Assembly (NCBI GenBank): GCA_017542245.1
Contig: JAFXXN010000078.1
Span: 1 to 64,000 of the forward strand
DNA length: 64,000 nucleotides
Source: Lachnospiraceae bacterium
Lineage (GTDB): Bacteria; Bacillota; Clostridia; Lachnospirales; Lachnospiraceae
Reading direction: 5' to 3'
The stretch's first letter is position 1; each line of letters starts with the position of its first letter. Made by a program: the position numbers and the translations under genes. This document shows positions 8,796 to 16,907 of this stretch, piece after piece. The notes under the pieces were generated by a model that did no database searches, had not been told where the DNA came from, and worked only from the letters and a program-made list of their open reading frames with translations.

Positions 8796-9692
8796 ATGAG
8801 CTACGAAAGAATATCTGACGCAAATGAGATTACTGCAAAATACATGGACTCGATACTGATACAACAAAGGCTTATAGATTCTGTTAAAGCCGATATATCG
8901 ACTGTTTTTCTGGGGGAAGAATTTGACAGTCCCGTTATGACACCTGCTTTTTCGCATCTTGGGAAATATAACGGAAGAGAACTTACCGGGCTTGAAGAAT
9001 ATTCTGTGGCAGCTAAGAAATGTAACATCTTAAATTTCTGCGGTATGATGGAAAATGATATGTTCCAGAAGATCATCGATACAGGAGCAAAGACTATCCG
9101 CATTGTAAAGCCATATGCCGATAACGGGAAAGTCAGAGATCAGCTTCAGTTTGCCGAAGAAGCCGGAGCTTTTGGAATAGGCATGGATATTGACCATATA
9201 TTCGGTGAAAACGGTTACGATGTGGTTATAGGCGAAGAGATGGCTGCTCAGACAACGGATATGCTGCATTCATATGTAGCCTCAACTAAGCTTCCTTTTG
9301 TGATTAAAGGAGTTTTAAGTGTAAGGGATGCTGTAAAATGTGCGGATATAGGAGCTAAAGCGATAATAGTCAGCCATCATCACGGACGTCTGCCATATGC
9401 GGTTCCTCCGATGAAAATACTTCCCGAGATTAAGGAAAACCTTAAAGGAAGAGATGTTAAGATCATAGTTGACTGCGGTATTGCCGGAGGTGCTGATGTA
9501 TATAAGGCACTTGCTCTTGGCGCAGACGCTGCAGCGGTAGGAAGGTCGATGCTTCCTTCTCTTGAAAAAGAGGGTGCCGAAGGTGTAGAAAAATTTTTGA
9601 AAAGAATAGGAAATGAATTAAGATTTATAATGAGCTGTACAGGTTTTGAAAAAGTTAATGAGATAGATGACTCTGCATTATGCTTTAATTGA
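8796..9692 (+). CDS. FMN-dependent alpha-hydroxy-acid oxidase/dehydrogenase family protein
   Basis: A 298-residue protein of the lactate oxidase/glycolate oxidase TIM-barrel family. The amino terminus is short, but the FMN barrel is present: PVMTPAFSHLG early on, a phosphate- and flavin-binding KLPFVIKGVLS with conserved lysine, a SHHHGRLPYA segment in place of the family SNHGGRQ-type active-site loop, IIVDCGIAGGADVYKAL, and ALGADAAAVGRSM for phosphate binding. The change from SNHGGR to SHHHGR alters the active-site region, so substrate preference may differ from classical lactate oxidases. GGAGGAG precedes the ATG. It is the last gene of the redox and sugar run and is separated from YitT by a promoter. 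Confidence 0.85.
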   Translation: MSYERISDANEITAKYMDSILIQQRLIDSVKADISTVFLGEEFDSPVMTPAFSHLGKYNGRELTGLEEYSVAAKKCNILNFCGMMENDMFQKIIDTGAKTIRIVKPYADNGKVRDQLQFAEEAGAFGIGMDIDHIFGENGYDVVIGEEMAAQTTDMLHSYVASTKLPFVIKGVLSVRDAVKCADIGAKAIIVSHHHGRLPYAVPPMKILPEIKENLKGRDVKIIVDCGIAGGADVYKALALGADAAAVGRSMLPSLEKEGAEGVEKFLKRIGNELRFIMSCTGFEKVNEIDDSALCFN

Positions 9693-9705
9693 GTGGTAAA
9701 AAATG

Positions 9706-9734
9706 TTGATAAATGCTCTCTGTTATGATACAAT
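9706..9734 (+). promoter_or_regulatory. Sigma-A promoter for the YitT gene
   Basis: TTGATA (9706-9711), a 17-base spacer and TACAAT (9729-9734), each five of six to consensus. The leader after it contains AGTGACACCGACTA (9749-9762), which resembles only the 3' end of the leader repeat family. Confidence 0.65.
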
Positions 9735-9806
9735 CAAATCTGAAAAACAGTGACACCGACTAAGTAATGAAACGGTAGTTGATTGCGTTTGCGGAGAGAG
9801 CATAAA

Positions 9807-10658
9807 ATGAGTAATGAGAAGAAGAAATTCAGCTGGAACAACCTGGTAGCATATCTAATGATCTGCTTGGGAGCGTTAATGGCCAGCTTTTCTGTTGTAT
9901 GTATTCTGATACCTAATGATGCGATAGACTACGGCACAGCCGGAATAGCAATCGTTATAAGTAAACTTACCAGTATGAATCTGTCCTTGTGTGTGGCGAT
10001 GGTATTCATCCCGTTTTTAATAGCCGGTTTTTTGGTACTTGGAAAAAGATTCGGTATCAAAGCTATTCTTGGAGCCTTCGTCTACACCATAGGTCTTGAA
10101 ATTTTTGAAAAAATCCCGTTTGAACTGAATACAGAGCATTATCTTGCTGTAATATTCGGCGGAGCGATACTGGGCGGAGGCCTTTCAATCATATTAAAGA
10201 GCGGAGGCTGTATTGACGGTTCTGAGATATTTGCGAATATTTTAGTAAAAAAAATATCGGACAAAACAGGAAACAATTTCAGTATGACACCTATTCTTAT
10301 ATGTTTTAATGCATGTGTATATGCTACGGTGTTTATAGTGATAAACAGGAATGCTGCACTTATGAGCCTTTTGGTTTATGTTGTCGCAACATCGATCATA
10401 AACCATTTTACAGATCATTTTGAAGCGATAAAACAGGTGACTATTATAACCAAGAATCCGGATAAGCTGGTACAGGCTATAAAGAAACAGCTGAATAAAA
10501 CGTGTACAATGATGGATTCCTACGGCGCGATAGCCGGAGATAACAAGACACTTATCTGTTATATCAACTATTTTGAACTGTCAAAGATGAAGGAAATACT
10601 ATCTCAGAATCCCGGAAACTTCAGTACGGTTTCTACGGTTGATGAAATAATAAAGTAA
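9807..10658 (+). CDS. YitT family membrane protein
   Basis: A 283-residue integral membrane protein of the YitT (DUF161 plus DUF2179) family. The amino-terminal two thirds hold about five hydrophobic helices with the family-typical glycine-rich ILGGGLSIILKSGG and CIDGSEIFANIL. The carboxy-terminal cytoplasmic part (about residues 205-283) is the small DUF2179 domain. The function of the family is not established. The frame is open from a TTG at 9783, but GGAGAG lies eight bases before the ATG at 9807. A promoter of its own lies upstream, so it is probably transcribed apart from the FMN enzyme gene. Confidence 0.88.
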   Translation: MSNEKKKFSWNNLVAYLMICLGALMASFSVVCILIPNDAIDYGTAGIAIVISKLTSMNLSLCVAMVFIPFLIAGFLVLGKRFGIKAILGAFVYTIGLEIFEKIPFELNTEHYLAVIFGGAILGGGLSIILKSGGCIDGSEIFANILVKKISDKTGNNFSMTPILICFNACVYATVFIVINRNAALMSLLVYVVATSIINHFTDHFEAIKQVTIITKNPDKLVQAIKKQLNKTCTMMDSYGAIAGDNKTLICYINYFELSKMKEILSQNPGNFSTVSTVDEIIK

Positions 10659-10710
10659 GGGGAAAGTTTAAAAGGAATAGATATACGATAGTGAGTATAG
10701 AAAAGGGAAT

Positions 10711-12090
10711 ATGAGAATGAAGATATTTAAAAAAGTTTTAGTTTTGTTATTGGTGCTCAGCATAACTTTGAATATTGCAGGGATAACTAAAGTATCTGCT
10801 GCAGACAGTAATGATCAGGATTTATTAAATAATGAGGAAATAATAGACATAGGAATTGAAAACGGCGGATATACAAGAAAATCAAAAATTAAAGTAAAAA
10901 CATCTGGAAAGATAAAGTATATTAAAGTAAATGGGGAGAAGATAACCGGAAAAACAATCGTTTTGGGTGAAGATGGTTTATACAGGATAAAAATCGTAAC
11001 TCAGAACCATAAAAAAACATATAAGATTACAAAAGATTCCAAAAAGCCTAAGATAAAAGGCGTTAAGAATGATAATACCTATAAATCCGTCAAAATAAAA
11101 TGTTCCGATGCAGGTTCAGGCGTAGCTGAGATTGTTATGACAATGTACGGAATAAAGGATAATTCCATGATGGTAGCGGAACTTCCTCCAGAATTATTTG
11201 AGAAAGGGTATAAAATATCTAAAAACGGCATCTACCGGTTAGAGGTAAAAGATAATGCCGGTAATGTAAAAAAAGTCAGTTTTATCATAAATGACGAAGA
11301 AGAGCAGACTGCGGATAAACTGGCAGAGATAAAAAATCGCGGTGTGATAAGGATAGGATCAACCGGAGATTACCGTCCGCTTTCTTTCTATAATGCAGAA
11401 ACAGGCAGTTATGAGGGATTTGATACTGAGATGTCATATTATCTGGCTCAACTTTTAGGTGTTGAAGTTGAATTTGTTCCTACAACATGGCCTACACTTA
11501 TAGAAGATACTTTGGCCGGGAAATTCGATATGGCTATGTGCGGTATAACTATAACTGATGCAAGAAAAGAACAGGCTCTTATGTCGATAGGCTATCTTGA
11601 AAATGGAAAAACTGTTCTGTGCCGGGCTGAGGATGCAGATAAATATACCAGCTTGGAAGCAATAAATCAGAAAGATGTAAGAGTCATGGAAAATCCCGGG
11701 GGATTAAACGAAAAGTTTGCCAGGGAAAATCTTCCAAATGCAACTCTTATAATCCATGATGTGAATGAGGAAATTCCGGGACTTGTAGCTGCAGGTGAAG
11801 CTGATGTTATGATAACAGAGATACTGGAAGCAGGTTATTATGTAAGCGTAGATGACAGGCTTGCGGCTCCTTTGATAAATCAGCCTTTTACAAGCGGACA
11901 GCTGGGAATACTTATGCCAAAGGGCTATGATACTCTTTTAGAGTATATCAATAACCTGATAATGCAGCTTGAAAGCAGCGGATATCTGAAGAAACTGAAA
12001 GATTATTATATTTTTGGCATTCAGAATGAATTAGGAAATCTTGATATCGATAACTGCACTACATCAAGAGCGTTTGAGGATGCAGCATAA
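10711..12090 (+). CDS. Secreted cyclohexadienyl-dehydratase-like binding protein with an Ig-like domain
   Basis: A 459-residue exported protein. Residues 1-31 are a signal peptide (Lys-rich start, hydrophobic core, VSAAD cleavage region). Residues 40-195 contain lysine-rich beta-sandwich-like sequence with a bacterial Ig-like segment (CSDAGSGVAEI, LEVKDNAGNVKKVSF). Residues 205-440 are a type 3 solute-binding fold most like cyclohexadienyl (arogenate) dehydratase PheC: IRIGSTGDYRPLSFYN, MCGITITDARKEQA, ENPGGLNEKFAREN and DVMITEILEA, the last keeping a glutamate at the place of the PheC catalytic acid. It could be an extracellular dehydratase or an amino-acid sensor or binding protein; there is no permease beside it. 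AAAAGGG precedes the ATG, and a strong terminator follows. Confidence 0.8.
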   Translation: MRMKIFKKVLVLLLVLSITLNIAGITKVSAADSNDQDLLNNEEIIDIGIENGGYTRKSKIKVKTSGKIKYIKVNGEKITGKTIVLGEDGLYRIKIVTQNHKKTYKITKDSKKPKIKGVKNDNTYKSVKIKCSDAGSGVAEIVMTMYGIKDNSMMVAELPPELFEKGYKISKNGIYRLEVKDNAGNVKKVSFIINDEEEQTADKLAEIKNRGVIRIGSTGDYRPLSFYNAETGSYEGFDTEMSYYLAQLLGVEVEFVPTTWPTLIEDTLAGKFDMAMCGITITDARKEQALMSIGYLENGKTVLCRAEDADKYTSLEAINQKDVRVMENPGGLNEKFARENLPNATLIIHDVNEEIPGLVAAGEADVMITEILEAGYYVSVDDRLAAPLINQPFTSGQLGILMPKGYDTLLEYINNLIMQLESSGYLKKLKDYYIFGIQNELGNLDIDNCTTSRAFEDAA

Positions 12091-12102
12091 AAAAGACATA
12101 AA

Positions 12103-12129
12103 AAGGGATGGGCATTTGACCCATCCCTT
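12103..12129. terminator. Bidirectional intrinsic terminator
   Basis: AAGGGATGGG/CCCATCCCTT, a ten-base-pair perfect stem with a seven-base loop. It lies between the convergent binding-protein gene and degV. Confidence 0.85.
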
Positions 12130-12134
12130 AAATA

Positions 12135-12980
12135 TTATTCAATATATAAAACTCCAAGTGTGCCGGGACCGCAATGTGAAGACACTACACAGCCGGCTTT
12201 TGTGACAAGGACTTCTTTAAAATGATTAAGGCTTTCGAGGAGTCCTTTTACTTTAGAAACAATAGGTTCGGGACATTCGGAATGAGTTATAAAAACTCTC
12301 TTTGGTTTAGCAAGCTGAAGTAAAGGAAAGAGCTCTTCGGTATATTTAAGGATTACTTTTTCCAAGTTTCCACGGTATTTTCTGTCAGAGTGCATGGAAC
12401 CGTCTTCAACTACTATTCTGGGATGGAGTTTAAGAACCGAACCGAACATGGCAGCGAGTCCACTGCATCTTCCTCCTCTGTGAAGGAATACAAGAGTATC
12501 GATAATAAAGCTTGAGCGTACCTTGGGTCTTAACTTAAGGATTTCGGATTCGATAGTTTTGATATCCTTTCCTTCATGTGCCATCTCAGCCGCCTCAAGA
12601 ACCAGGAGACTTATACCTGTTGACAGGTTTGCGGAATCAATAACAACTATCCTGTCCGAAGCATTTAATGACTCGACAGCAAGCCTGCATACATTATTGC
12701 TTGCAGACATTAATGAAGAAATGGTGAATACTACAAGATCGTCACCGTTATCAAGATGTTTTTTGAAAACTGTTTCAACTTCCTCCGGTGTGGGAGCTGA
12801 AGTTTTAGGTGTAGAACCTGTGGAATTGGACCATTGATATATCTTTTCCGTCTGAATGTTTACACCGTCGAGGTATTCATCATTCCCCAAATAAACATGC
12901 AGCGGAATGATTCCAATATCATATTTTTTTATCAATTCCGGTGACAGATCACAAGTGCTGTCTGACAAAATCCTGACCAT
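12135..12980 (-). CDS. DegV family fatty-acid-binding protein
   Basis: A 281-residue cytoplasmic DegV protein. It begins MVRILSDSTCDLSPELI, the family amino terminus in which the Ser/Thr near the start of the lipid site is conserved. It continues with TSAPTPEEV, a Ser-containing FTISSLMSASNNV segment, and IDSANLSTGISLLV, which line the carboxylate-binding pocket in FakB-type proteins. FakB proteins present fatty acids to the kinase FakA for phosphorylation. No fakA gene is in the window. The minus-strand start has GGAGG eight bases upstream and a promoter at 13026-13054. It is convergent with the binding-protein gene across a shared terminator. Confidence 0.92.
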   Translation of the reverse strand: MVRILSDSTCDLSPELIKKYDIGIIPLHVYLGNDEYLDGVNIQTEKIYQWSNSTGSTPKTSAPTPEEVETVFKKHLDNGDDLVVFTISSLMSASNNVCRLAVESLNASDRIVVIDSANLSTGISLLVLEAAEMAHEGKDIKTIESEILKLRPKVRSSFIIDTLVFLHRGGRCSGLAAMFGSVLKLHPRIVVEDGSMHSDRKYRGNLEKVILKYTEELFPLLQLAKPKRVFITHSECPEPIVSKVKGLLESLNHFKEVLVTKAGCVVSSHCGPGTLGVLYIE

Positions 12981-13025
12981 ACAGAGCCTCCGTATTAAAA
13001 TTTTAATAAAAAACCTTTAAAGTTT

Positions 13026-13054
13026 ATGATAGCACTATTTAGATTTTGCTACAA
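13026..13054 (-). promoter_or_regulatory. Sigma-A promoter for degV
   Basis: Read on the minus strand: TTGTAG (13054-13049), a 17-base spacer and TATCAT (13031-13026). Confidence 0.55.
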
Positions 13055-13073
13055 GTTAATTTTTTATTAACAT

Positions 13074-13111
13074 AACCTTAGGTTGACGGAAAAATCAAAG
13101 GGGAGTATAAT
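13074..13111 (+). promoter_or_regulatory. Strong sigma-A promoter of the two-component operon with a palindrome at -35
   Basis: TTGACG (13083-13088), a 17-base spacer and a perfect TATAAT (13106-13111). The 11-base palindrome AACCTTAGGTT (13074-13084) overlaps the -35 box, which would suit an operator, perhaps for the response regulator itself. Confidence 0.75.
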
Positions 13112-13159
13112 AAAACTGATAAAAATTCGGTAATCAGAGGATTTGGAGGAGGAGATGTC

Positions 13160-13849
13160 ATGGCAGATATTCTTGTAGTGGAAGACAATAAAGAAATGGG
13201 AACACTTTTGTGTGATTTCCTTCGTGCGGAAGGCTATACTGTTGAACATTGCATGGACGGAGCAGATGCATTGGATATGTTTGTCCTCTCTAAAGCCAAA
13301 ATGGTAATACTTGACATAATGCTTCCGCATCTTGACGGCTTCGGAATCTGCAAAAAGATAAGGGAATCCTCCAATACGCCCATTATCATGGTCAGTGCAA
13401 AAAATATGAAGGATGATAAACTGAAAGGCCTGATATTGGGAGCGGATGACTATATAGAAAAACCGTATGATATTGATATCCTTTTGGCAAAGGTAAAGGG
13501 AATCTTTTCCAGAAGGTACAGTTCAGATACGTTTTCAGATGAGTTTATAAAAATTGATAAGATCAGGAAAACAGTCGGTGTTAAAAGGGGAACCGCTGCC
13601 GCAGCAGCTAAAAACGAACTTGAACTTACTCAAAAAGAGTTCGAACTCCTTAATCTTCTGGTAGAAAATACCGGAAAAACCATGAATAAAGATTTTCTTT
13701 TCAATAAAATATGGGGAATAGACAGTGATTCCGAGCAGCAGACTCTTACGGTCCATATAAAATGGCTTAGACAGAAGATAGAGGAGGATCCGAAAAATCC
13801 TAAACATATAGTTACAGTCTGGAGTGTAGGCTACAGATATGAGGTGTGA
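13160..13849 (+). CDS. OmpR/PhoB-family response regulator
   Basis: A 229-residue DNA-binding response regulator. The receiver domain (1-120) shows the acidic pair VVEDN, the phosphoacceptor Asp in MVILDIMLP near residue 52, the switch Ser in IIMVSAKN, and the conserved Lys in YIEKPYD. The winged-helix effector (about 130-229) has LTQKEFELLNLLVENTG and the recognition region TLTVHIKWLRQKIE, ending in the family VGYRYEV. GGAGGAGGAG precedes the ATG. The histidine kinase gene starts three bases after the stop, so the two form a cognate pair. The target genes are unknown; the MATE exporter just downstream is a candidate by position only. Confidence 0.94.
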   Translation: MADILVVEDNKEMGTLLCDFLRAEGYTVEHCMDGADALDMFVLSKAKMVILDIMLPHLDGFGICKKIRESSNTPIIMVSAKNMKDDKLKGLILGADDYIEKPYDIDILLAKVKGIFSRRYSSDTFSDEFIKIDKIRKTVGVKRGTAAAAAKNELELTQKEFELLNLLVENTGKTMNKDFLFNKIWGIDSDSEQQTLTVHIKWLRQKIEEDPKNPKHIVTVWSVGYRYEV

Positions 13850-13852
13850 CCC

Positions 13853-15091
13853 ATGAAGAAATTTAACAGACTGCTGTTAACAGTCATTATCTGTATGATA
13901 GTACTTACGGCAGTGGCAAATATAGTGTTAATATATGGAAAAGAGGGCGACGAAGGTCGCCCTTATCGCGTTGAAGCGGAAAGAATAGCTTTAGAGATTG
14001 AACGGGGAAATCAGATAGAGCTTTCAAACTATAAATATATTGATTCGGTTGAAAAATATGAAGGAACGGATCCAAAGTTTTTTGAGCAGGATAAAGATTA
14101 TCTTATTAAGATAATAAACGGAAGCTGTTACAGGTTTAATTATTTCTATTCTAAATCATCTGAATTAGAAAAAACACTGCTCATACTTAATATATGCCTT
14201 GCAATAGTATATATTACGGTTATCATATTCCTGCTTTATATAAGGAGGAAAATACTTGCTCCGTTTGAAAAAATATCAAAGATGCCGTCAGAACTTGCAA
14301 AAGGGAACCTTACAAAACCTTTAGAAGCAGATAAAAACAGCTTTTTTGGAGGATTTCTCTGGGGACTCGATCTTTTAAGAGAGAAAATTGAAAAAGGGAA
14401 ACAGCAGGATCTTGAATTGCAGAAAAATAAAAAAAGCCTGATTTTGTCTCTGTCACATGATATAAAAACCCCGCTCGGGATCATTGAACTGAATTCAAAA
14501 GCACTTGAGAGAGGATTATATGAGAACGACGAGGAAAAGAAGAAAAAGATAGTTATCTCCATAAATGAAAAATGTGTGGAGATAAAAAACTATGTGGATG
14601 AGATAATAAGAGCTTCTAAAGAAGATTTTCTTGAACTTAAAACGGACAACAGAGAATTTTATATTTCAGAGGTTATTGACAGCATCAAAAACGTATATAT
14701 CGAGAAAATGTCAATTCTTCAGATCGGTTTTAAAATCGGAGAATTTACGGACTGCCTGGTCAAAGGAGATCCGGAAAGAACGGTAGAGGTTTTACAGAAC
14801 CTTTTGGAAAATGCCATAAAATATGGGGACGGAGAAAGCATATCAATATCGTTTACACGCGAAGAAAACAGTCTGCTTATTTCGACGATAAATACCGGAT
14901 GTACTTTAAATGATGCTGAACTTCCGCATATCTTTGACAGCTTCTGGCGCGGGTCGAATACAGACGGAAATAGCGGAAGCGGGCTAGGCTTATATATATG
15001 CAGGCAGCTTATGGGAATGATGAACGGTGATATCTTCGCAGAAATGGATGACGGCAGGATGAAAGTAACTATCGTTTTAGGCATGGCGTGA
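13853..15091 (+). CDS. Membrane sensor histidine kinase
   Basis: A 412-residue kinase paired with the preceding regulator. It has two membrane helices (about residues 7-27 and 103-127) flanking a short extracellular segment of about 75 residues that lacks a recognisable sensor fold. A HAMP-like stretch follows, then the H-box LSLSHDIKTPLG with phospho-accepting His about 202, the N-box LLENAIKYGDG (about 316), and the ATP-lid GSGLGLYICRQL (about 375). The catalytic residues look complete. The small extracellular loop is typical of envelope-stress or antibiotic-sensing kinases, but the signal cannot be inferred. Confidence 0.93.
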   Translation: MKKFNRLLLTVIICMIVLTAVANIVLIYGKEGDEGRPYRVEAERIALEIERGNQIELSNYKYIDSVEKYEGTDPKFFEQDKDYLIKIINGSCYRFNYFYSKSSELEKTLLILNICLAIVYITVIIFLLYIRRKILAPFEKISKMPSELAKGNLTKPLEADKNSFFGGFLWGLDLLREKIEKGKQQDLELQKNKKSLILSLSHDIKTPLGIIELNSKALERGLYENDEEKKKKIVISINEKCVEIKNYVDEIIRASKEDFLELKTDNREFYISEVIDSIKNVYIEKMSILQIGFKIGEFTDCLVKGDPERTVEVLQNLLENAIKYGDGESISISFTREENSLLISTINTGCTLNDAELPHIFDSFWRGSNTDGNSGSGLGLYICRQLMGMMNGDIFAEMDDGRMKVTIVLGMA

Positions 15092-15166
15092 ACGGAAAAA
15101 GGAGCTGTAGGGAAAGAAAATAAAACGGATGTACAGAATAATACATTTAATAATCAAAAAACACAG

Positions 15167-15195
15167 TTGAATTTCGTTTAGGTTTTTTGTATAAA
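15167..15195 (+). promoter_or_regulatory. Sigma-A promoter for the MATE exporter
   Basis: TTGAAT (15167-15172), a 17-base spacer and TATAAA (15190-15195). Confidence 0.6.
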
Positions 15196-15261
15196 TGAGA
15201 ATCATGAACCATATTAAAACAGCATTCGCAAAAGCGAAAGACATAGGAAGGTGATTTTCTT

Positions 15262-16656
15262 ATGACAAGAAGCAGGGCTGTGATGTTAAATATGACGGAG
15301 GGAAATCCTACGTCACTGATCATCAGATTTTCAATCCCGATGCTTATCGGAAATATTTTTCAGCAATTATATAATCTTGTAGACTCAGTTATAGTAGGAC
15401 AGTTTGTAGGACCCAATGCTTTGGCTGCCATCGGAGCAACGACATCGGTAACATTTCTTTTTATTGCTCTGTGCAACGGTATAGGAAGCGGCGGAGGAAT
15501 AATTACATCCCAGAGCTTTGGTAAGGGAGACAGACAGGAAGTTAAGGCATGTATTATAAATACGGCCTTTATCATGATGATATTCCCCATGGTAATCGGA
15601 GTCATCGCATTTCTACTCTCTTCACCGCTTTTGACACTGCTCGGTACTCCTGAGGGAATAATGGAAGATTCCTTAGGCTACATGAGAACAATGTGTGTGG
15701 GTATAGTATTTGTTTCGCTTTACAATTTTGCATCGTCCATGCTGAGGGCTCTTGGAGATTCAAAAACTCCTCTGTATTTCCTGATTTTCTCATGTCTGCT
15801 TAATACGGGACTGGATATACTCTTCGTTTACGGGCTGGAGATGAGCGTTATGGGAGCAGGTATAGCAACAGTTATCGCTCAGCTTGTTTCGGGAGTTTCA
15901 TGCCTGTTATATGCAATAAAGAAGAATGAATACTTTAAAATGGAAAAATCCGAGATAAGGTTTAATAAGAGTATATCATTAAGAATAGTAAAACTCGGAG
16001 TTCCGTTATCGCTTCAGTTTTCACTTATTTCTATTTCCTGCATGGCACTTCAGAGAGTAGTAAATTCATTTGGAGCTACGGCTATGGCGGCATTTACCGC
16101 AACGAGCAGGATGGAACAGCTGATACATCAGCCTTATCAGACATTGGGAACTGCACTTTCTACTTTTACCGGTCAGAATTACGGTGCCGGAAAGAATGAC
16201 AGAGTAGTTATGGGTTACAGAAAAGGAACCTTCATAATGGTTGTATTTTCTCTTATAATGCTTCCCATAATGCAGTTTTTCGGTGATAATATCATAAGAA
16301 TCTTTGTCAGCGATGCTCCGGTAGTTGAGATGGGAGCAAAAGCGTTAAGAATTACCAGTTTGTTCTATGTATGCCTCGGGACAATTTATGTGGTACGAGG
16401 AGTACTTAACGGTTTGGGAGATGCATTCTTTGCATTGCTCAACGGTATAGTAGAAGTAATAGGAAGATTTACGGTTCCGATCATTCTTACCGGAATAGCC
16501 GGTATCGGTGTATGGGGAATCTGGTGGTCAGTTGGTATAGTATGGACTCTTGCCGGAGGCTCAGCTCTCTTCAGATATATTTCTTACAAGAAAAAGCTTG
16601 GCATCAGAAACGAACATGCATCCGAAAGAAAGTTCATTACCGCTAAACCGTGTTAA
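15262..16656 (+). CDS. MATE family efflux transporter
   Basis: A 464-residue multidrug and toxin extrusion protein with the usual twelve hydrophobic helices in two pseudo-symmetric halves. Family signatures include FSIPMLIGNIFQQLYNLVDS and VGQFVGPNALAAIGA in the first half and LGVPLSLQFSLISI and FTGQNYGAGKNDRV in the second. It is expected to export cationic compounds in exchange for Na+ or H+. It has its own promoter, a ribosome site (GGAAGG) and a terminator, so it looks like a single-gene unit. It could belong to the regulon of the two-component system just upstream. Confidence 0.93.
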   Translation: MTRSRAVMLNMTEGNPTSLIIRFSIPMLIGNIFQQLYNLVDSVIVGQFVGPNALAAIGATTSVTFLFIALCNGIGSGGGIITSQSFGKGDRQEVKACIINTAFIMMIFPMVIGVIAFLLSSPLLTLLGTPEGIMEDSLGYMRTMCVGIVFVSLYNFASSMLRALGDSKTPLYFLIFSCLLNTGLDILFVYGLEMSVMGAGIATVIAQLVSGVSCLLYAIKKNEYFKMEKSEIRFNKSISLRIVKLGVPLSLQFSLISISCMALQRVVNSFGATAMAAFTATSRMEQLIHQPYQTLGTALSTFTGQNYGAGKNDRVVMGYRKGTFIMVVFSLIMLPIMQFFGDNIIRIFVSDAPVVEMGAKALRITSLFYVCLGTIYVVRGVLNGLGDAFFALLNGIVEVIGRFTVPIILTGIAGIGVWGIWWSVGIVWTLAGGSALFRYISYKKKLGIRNEHASERKFITAKPC

Positions 16657-16659
16657 TCT

Positions 16660-16693
16660 AATCGCTTATCCTTTAAGGGTAAGCGATTTTTTC
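16660..16693 (+). terminator. Intrinsic terminator of the MATE gene
   Basis: AATCGCTTA pairs with TAAGCGATT around an inner CCTT/AGG stem, followed by TTTTTTC. Confidence 0.85.
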
Positions 16694-16709
16694 TTATCAC
16701 TGTTTTCTC

Positions 16710-16738
16710 TTGCATTTGACGGCTGTTTTGCATATAAT
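16710..16738 (+). promoter_or_regulatory. Sigma-A promoter for the phosphopantetheinyl transferase operon
   Basis: TTGCAT (16710-16715), a 17-base spacer and a perfect TATAAT (16733-16738). The predicted start site is just before repeat copy C. Confidence 0.6.
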
Positions 16739-16748
16739 AAAATAAGAA

Positions 16749-16809
16749 TGCAGAGCATCATTTTATTACCGGGGAAGCGCTGAAGGCATTTTCAAAGTAA
16801 TATTGACCA
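16749..16809 (+). repeat. Leader repeat family, copy C
   Basis: GCAGAGCATCATTTTATTACC and the following hairpin region align with copies A and B. The stem here is weaker, with wobble pairs and one mismatch. It begins about ten bases after the predicted transcription start. Confidence 0.65.
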
Positions 16810-16907
16810 TGTACTGCTTTGATAAATAGCAAATGTGGACAACTTATATTATTTTTGGGATTATCATATATATAGCAAGAGAAATAAACAATTATCGAGG
16901 AATAGCA

